Source of the DNA: Mycolicibacterium chubuense NBB4 | GTDB lineage: Bacteria; Actinomycetota; Actinomycetes; Mycobacteriales; Mycobacteriaceae | Length of the DNA: 64,000 bases | NCBI RefSeq assembly: GCF_000266905.1 | Contig: NC_018027.1 | Location: forward strand, 5,456,001 to 5,520,000 | Reading direction: 5' to 3' | Part shown: piece by piece, positions 58,660 to 64,000 of the stretch | How positions within the stretch are numbered: position 1 is the stretch's first letter | Layout of the letters: every line of letters begins with the position of its first letter | Position numbers and translations under genes: made by a program | Notes under the pieces: model-generated | What the model was told of the DNA's origin: nothing | Databases searched by the model: none | Seen by the model: the letters and a program-made list of their open reading frames with translations, nothing else

Positions 58660-59772
58660 TCAGCCGCGTGGAGTCGTGGTGATGTGCACGTGGTCGTAGT
58701 GCCCGTAACCCGTCGCCTGCGGACCGTCCGGCGTGGAGTACGTGCCCCGCCAGATCACGTCCTGCAATCCGAACCGGCCCGCGTTGGCCATCGCGAACGC
58801 GCGGATCTGGTCGCCGAGGGCGATGCCTTCGGGGCTGCCGGGGTTGGGGATCATGATGTCGATCGCGAGGCCGCGCGGATGCCACGGCTTCGAGTCCGGC
58901 CGCACTCCGTCGATGGTGGCGATCTGAGGAAACCGGGCACTGACGGCCCGGGCGACCAGGACCGTATTCGGCTGTAGCCCAGCTTCATTGGCGACGCCGA
59001 CGGGCAAGGCGTCGGGAATCTCGGGGACGGCGGCCACGGGTGGCGGAGCCAGGTCACCCGGGGGTAGGCCGGGCATCGCGACGATCGCCGGATCCTGCGG
59101 CGCGGGCGGTGGCGGCGGCACTGCGGCGTCGATCACCGCCTGCTGCTGCGGTGTCAGCGCCGCGTACTGCGCCTCGGCGGCGGCGATCTGGCGGAGCAGT
59201 TCCTTCCATTTGGCCTGCAGGTCCGCGCGGACAGGGGCGGCTCGCTCGGCCGCGGTGCGGGCGTCGGCGGCCGACTTCTCCGAGGCCTGCGCGGCGGAGG
59301 CCGCGCGCTCGCGCGTCGCTCGGTACGCCTTCATCTGTTCGGCGGTCGTGGCGTCCACCACCCGCTGCACCGCCAGCCTGTCGATGAGGTGCTGCGGCGA
59401 GGTCGCGGTGAGCACCGCCGCCGCCTGACTGTCGCCGCCACTCATGTAGCTCATCGCCGCGAGCCGGTTGACCGCTGCCTGATAGGGCTGCAGCTGGGAG
59501 TTCGCGAGGTCCAACGCGGACAGGTCTGCGCGGTGGCGGTCATCGGCTGCGGCCCGCTCAGCGGCTTTGGCGTCCTCATCGCGCTGGGCCGCGGTGACGG
59601 CTTCGCGGCTCTGCAGCGCCTGCTGCGACAACTTGTTGAGACGGGCCAGCGCGTCGTCTGCGGGGTCTGCCTTGACGTCGCCTAGGGGCAGGGCCAGCAG
59701 CAGGGCGGCGGTCGCCAAACCGCACACGATGCGTCCAAGCGAGTAGCGCAGCCTGGTTGAGGGGATTGTCAC
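58660..59772 (-). CDS. Secreted coiled-coil protein with C-terminal peptidoglycan-associated domain (Rv0320-like)
   Basis: A 370-residue exported protein. A signal peptide (residues ~1-32, LGRIVCGLATAALLLALPLGDVKA) is followed by a long coiled coil (about 36-205, with repeated Ala/Glu/Arg heptads), a Pro-rich linker (PPPPPAPQ and PPGDLAPPP) and a C-terminal domain (about 255-370) with WHPRGLAIDIMIPNPGSPEGIALGDQI and GYGHYDHVHITTTP. The His-rich HYDHVHI end is like a metallohydrolase motif, and the coiled-coil plus domain layout recalls mycobacterial cell-wall hydrolases of the Rip type. No catalytic assignment is certain. GTG 59772 is chosen for the signal peptide start. Confidence 0.75.
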   Translation of the reverse strand: MTIPSTRLRYSLGRIVCGLATAALLLALPLGDVKADPADDALARLNKLSQQALQSREAVTAAQRDEDAKAAERAAADDRHRADLSALDLANSQLQPYQAAVNRLAAMSYMSGGDSQAAAVLTATSPQHLIDRLAVQRVVDATTAEQMKAYRATRERAASAAQASEKSAADARTAAERAAPVRADLQAKWKELLRQIAAAEAQYAALTPQQQAVIDAAVPPPPPAPQDPAIVAMPGLPPGDLAPPPVAAVPEIPDALPVGVANEAGLQPNTVLVARAVSARFPQIATIDGVRPDSKPWHPRGLAIDIMIPNPGSPEGIALGDQIRAFAMANAGRFGLQDVIWRGTYSTPDGPQATGYGHYDHVHITTTPRG

Positions 59773-59925
59773 GATCTTTCGTTCCGAGGACCGATCGTGG
59801 CCCAGCTGTCGATGTCCCGGCAAGGCTACGAACTGACACCGACGATGTCTACTCGGCGTTGTGGTGATCATCCGTTCGTCAATGGCGGTGACCTCCTGCT
59901 CTCGGCGGCGTCAAGGGCGTCTGTA

Positions 59926-61218
59926 TCAGCCCGCGATCGCGTCTCGGAAGTCGAGTACCGCCGTGTCCGCCGCGGCGAGCCCAGCACCCGTGCCGACGGC
60001 GTCGTAGCCCACCAGAGGGGACGCGACCGTGCTCGGGAACAGCTGGCTGAACGCCTCGTCCGCCGCGCGGTTGCGTGCCGCCAGGACGGGTAGCAGCCGG
60101 TCATCGCGGCGCATCTCGTCGGTGACCGACGAGCCGGCAGCGGCGAGCCGTTCGCCGATGCGGCTGCCATAGGCGACCAGAAAGGAGAGCCGGAACGACT
60201 TGGTGCGCGTCTGACCCCGGACAGCGTGCCGGCGTCCAGCGGCCAGCATCGCCCGGCTCGCCTGTATCAACAGCGACGTGCTGATCAGCTCCACCAGATC
60301 GAGATCGGTTTCCGCGCCGACGGCCACGACGCAACCCAGATTCTTGATCCAAACCGTCCGGCAACGATTGGCCTTGGCGACCGCCTGCACGATGGCCACT
60401 TTGGCTGCTACGTACGGGTTCTCGATGCAGATTCGGCGCGACGTGGCAACCGATTCCCGCCCACGGTCGTGATCGGCAACCGCCTCTTGCAAGGAGTACC
60501 GGGCCATGAGTGCCTGGGCCTTGGCCGAGAGTGCCTCGGCCTCGTCAGGGTACTCGGTGGCCTCGGCCTTCGCGAGCAGTGCGCGCACCCGTGCGAGCAT
60601 CTTCTCGTCGACGTCGGCGACCACGGCGGGTGCATGGCGGTGCGCGCCGGGCAGTGGAAGCATCGCCGTGATCGGGGGGATTCGGTCCAGCAGGTGCAGT
60701 ACCTGCAGGACGACGGTCACCGCGGTGCACTCGTCGACAGGTTGCGCCGCAGCCCAACGCCACATCTGCGGTTCTGTCCCCGACGGTCCGACTGTCGCGC
60801 AGATGTCCGCGAGCTGCGCGCGCCACCGTGGGTGCAGCGTCGCTGCCGAGTACCGCCGGGATTCGAGCACGATGGCCTCGTCGAGGTAGCGCGCGGTTGC
60901 CGCATCTACCCTGCGGCGCGCGATCTCGTGGAGATCCGTCGGTGACCACCCGCGCTCCCACGCTGCCCGGATGGCCTTGTGCACAACAAGACCGGCCGTG
61001 ACGTCGAGTTCGCGCTCGCAGCCGCGAAACTGCGCCAAGAGCTCACTCGCGGACCACGGTGCGGGGGTACTCGCAGCGGCCTGCCAGGCCATGATGAGGC
61101 GCTCGAGAAGCTGCGCCCGATCCGGCGCGGGGTCTGGCCGCCTGCGTTCCCGCTCGGTAGCCGACCGGCGCCTTTGCTTCTGTTTAGCCGTCCGTCGCTC
61201 GCGATTGCGCTTGCCCAT
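59926..61218 (-). CDS. DUF2786 domain protein
   Basis: A 430-residue protein with a strongly basic N-terminus (KRNRERRTAKQKQRRRSATERERRRP) and DUF2786 in the middle: KMLARVRALLAKAEATEYPDEAEALSAKAQALMARYSLQEAVA (about residues 185-230). The latter helical block is conserved from bacteria to phages and of unknown role. The rest is helical with little composition bias. ATG 61218 is given; an in-frame ATG at 61248 is possible and neither has a clear ribosome site. The basic start suggests nucleic-acid binding. Confidence 0.78.
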   Translation of the reverse strand: MGKRNRERRTAKQKQRRRSATERERRRPDPAPDRAQLLERLIMAWQAAASTPAPWSASELLAQFRGCERELDVTAGLVVHKAIRAAWERGWSPTDLHEIARRRVDAATARYLDEAIVLESRRYSAATLHPRWRAQLADICATVGPSGTEPQMWRWAAAQPVDECTAVTVVLQVLHLLDRIPPITAMLPLPGAHRHAPAVVADVDEKMLARVRALLAKAEATEYPDEAEALSAKAQALMARYSLQEAVADHDRGRESVATSRRICIENPYVAAKVAIVQAVAKANRCRTVWIKNLGCVVAVGAETDLDLVELISTSLLIQASRAMLAAGRRHAVRGQTRTKSFRLSFLVAYGSRIGERLAAAGSSVTDEMRRDDRLLPVLAARNRAADEAFSQLFPSTVASPLVGYDAVGTGAGLAAADTAVLDFRDAIAG

Positions 61219-61372
61219 GTCGGGAAGTGTGGCGCGGGGGTCCGACATTGACGGGCGGCGCGTGCCACCTGGGTGCGCGCGGGGGACACCGGGATGTGAG
61301 GCGACGGCCTCCATCCCCGTCGGCGTGATAATTCCGCCGCAGATCGACATGTCCCAGAATCGCGGAGTTTCG

Positions 61373-62095
61373 ATGTCTTACAGGCGTTTCAACGCCACCA
61401 TGCCGTGCCCGCGTGGGCTGGCGTACGCGACAGTTGCGACTGTGGCGGGTGTCGTCGTCGGCGAGATGGCCGCAGTGCTGATCTTCGCAGGCTCCATCGA
61501 CCGCCGACTCGACGAGCAGGCGCGCGCGACGGGGGCGCTGGTCGTCGCCCGCTGTGAGTTCAACGCGACACCGCAGTACCCGCAGACGCACATCACCGGG
61601 GTGCCCGGCACCGGACCCGAACAGCGCACGGCGGATGCGTTCCTTGCAGACGCGCAGCAGAGACTCGACACGGTGGAGTCCGAACGGAACGACTCGGCTG
61701 AGACCGAACTCGACAGCGCCGCGTGGCGGTCGCTGCGCAGGCCTCCGAGCGGGTACCCGAGGTACCGGTGGAGTCAGGGCTGCGGCATTGCCGGCGTTGC
61801 CGGCGGAGAACTCCATCAGCCTGCGGCGCAGTCATTGCGTGGCGGTGACGTCCGAGGAAACCGCCGAACCGGCCACGCCGGCTGGATACCGGGTCGAGAC
61901 ATCGCGATTGACGCCCGTCGTGGACACCCCTCCGTGGCAGTCGAAGCTCCGAAGCGCATGTGGCGCAACGTGACCCGTGGCGACCGCCGTGGGCGCGAAC
62001 GGCCGTCGCCGGACTGGACACCGAGTTCAGGAACGCATTCGCAGACTCGTCCATGCTGCTGTGCGGATGGCTGTGATCGTCGACTTATGCCCTAG
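61373..62095 (+). pseudogene. DUF4407-like membrane protein gene, probably truncated by frameshift
   Basis: The first ~105 residues (one transmembrane helix, then AAVLIFAGSIDRRLDEQARATGALV and a short coiled region up to AETELDSAAWRSL) resemble the start of DUF4407 proteins. After about codon 125 the sequence loses all resemblance and becomes a jumble of Arg, Gly and Pro typical of a wrong frame. A normal family member is roughly 350-450 residues with more helices. I infer one or more frameshifts near 61725-61770 or decay of the remainder. The residual open frame ends at 62095, 9 bp from the convergent kinase gene. Confidence 0.5.
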
Positions 62096-62103
62096 GGCTC
62101 ACG

Positions 62104-64000
<1,897 letters not shown>

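Overview
The window is about 64 kb of GC-rich, densely coding chromosome. The family content points to a mycobacterium, most likely a rapidly growing Mycolicibacterium-type environmental species. The signs are an MmpS/MmpL pair, a wax ester synthase/DGAT, a HadA-HadB fusion for mycolate or long-chain acyl chemistry, a PknG-type kinase with the rubredoxin-like Cys motif, GH6 and GH16 hydrolases like those of tuberculosis-complex genomes, an Acg/Rv3131-type nitroreductase, and promoters of the mycobacterial SigF type (GTTT, 15-16 nt, GGGTA). No tRNA, rRNA, insertion sequence, integrase, prophage or CRISPR array was seen; this is ordinary chromosome with accessory metabolic islands.

Layout. 1-12.2 kb: an amidase tail, an enoyl-CoA hydratase, a tightly overlapped cupin/NmrA/nitroreductase operon, transporters (CTCC-motif permease, ThrE-like exporter, MHS symporter, an Amt channel with one pore His replaced by Glu), a phenolic acid decarboxylase, a STAS protein, and a methyltransferase/MTHFR-like pair. 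12.2-21 kb: a redox, iron and general-stress island with Mn catalase, two hemerythrins, a short SDR, a DUF2231 protein behind a BlaI-type dyad, a BlaR-BlaI pair, a VIT-type transporter, a lactate 2-monooxygenase-like flavoenzyme, a secreted Gly/Pro repeat protein and an Acg-type nitroreductase. Three of its genes (Mn catalase, first hemerythrin, repeat protein) carry textbook SigF promoters. 21-29.3 kb: lipid and envelope genes (TesB, HadAB fusion, MmpL, MmpS), a divergent MarR/TIGR03086 pair with three 17-bp-spaced operator repeats, and a GH6 cellulase.

29.3-39.5 kb holds the most interesting unit: a nine-gene, almost gapless operon (membrane protein, GH15-type glucosidase, SDR, TPP enzyme, membrane protein, gluconate-2-dehydrogenase subunit 3-like protein, GMC flavoprotein, enolase-superfamily dehydratase, small unknown). 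It is divergent from a MarR regulator, with a SigF-like promoter and a palindrome between them. It reads as a sugar-releasing, sugar-oxidising and sugar-acid-dehydrating pathway whose substrate is not known to me.

39.5-56 kb: lipid and CoA metabolism (FadD, BadH-like SDR, enoyl-CoA hydratase, WS/DGAT), a GltS-like FMN protein, a CaCA exchanger, a GH16 glucanase, a MOSC protein, small conserved proteins and two RibD/DHFR-like reductase paralogues. One of these is divergent from a quinone oxidoreductase across two near-identical palindromes. 56-64 kb: an O-methyltransferase, a TetR regulator with twin operators facing a membrane protein, a secreted coiled-coil protein, a DUF2786 protein, a probably broken DUF4407-like gene, and the body of a PknG-family kinase cut by the window edge.
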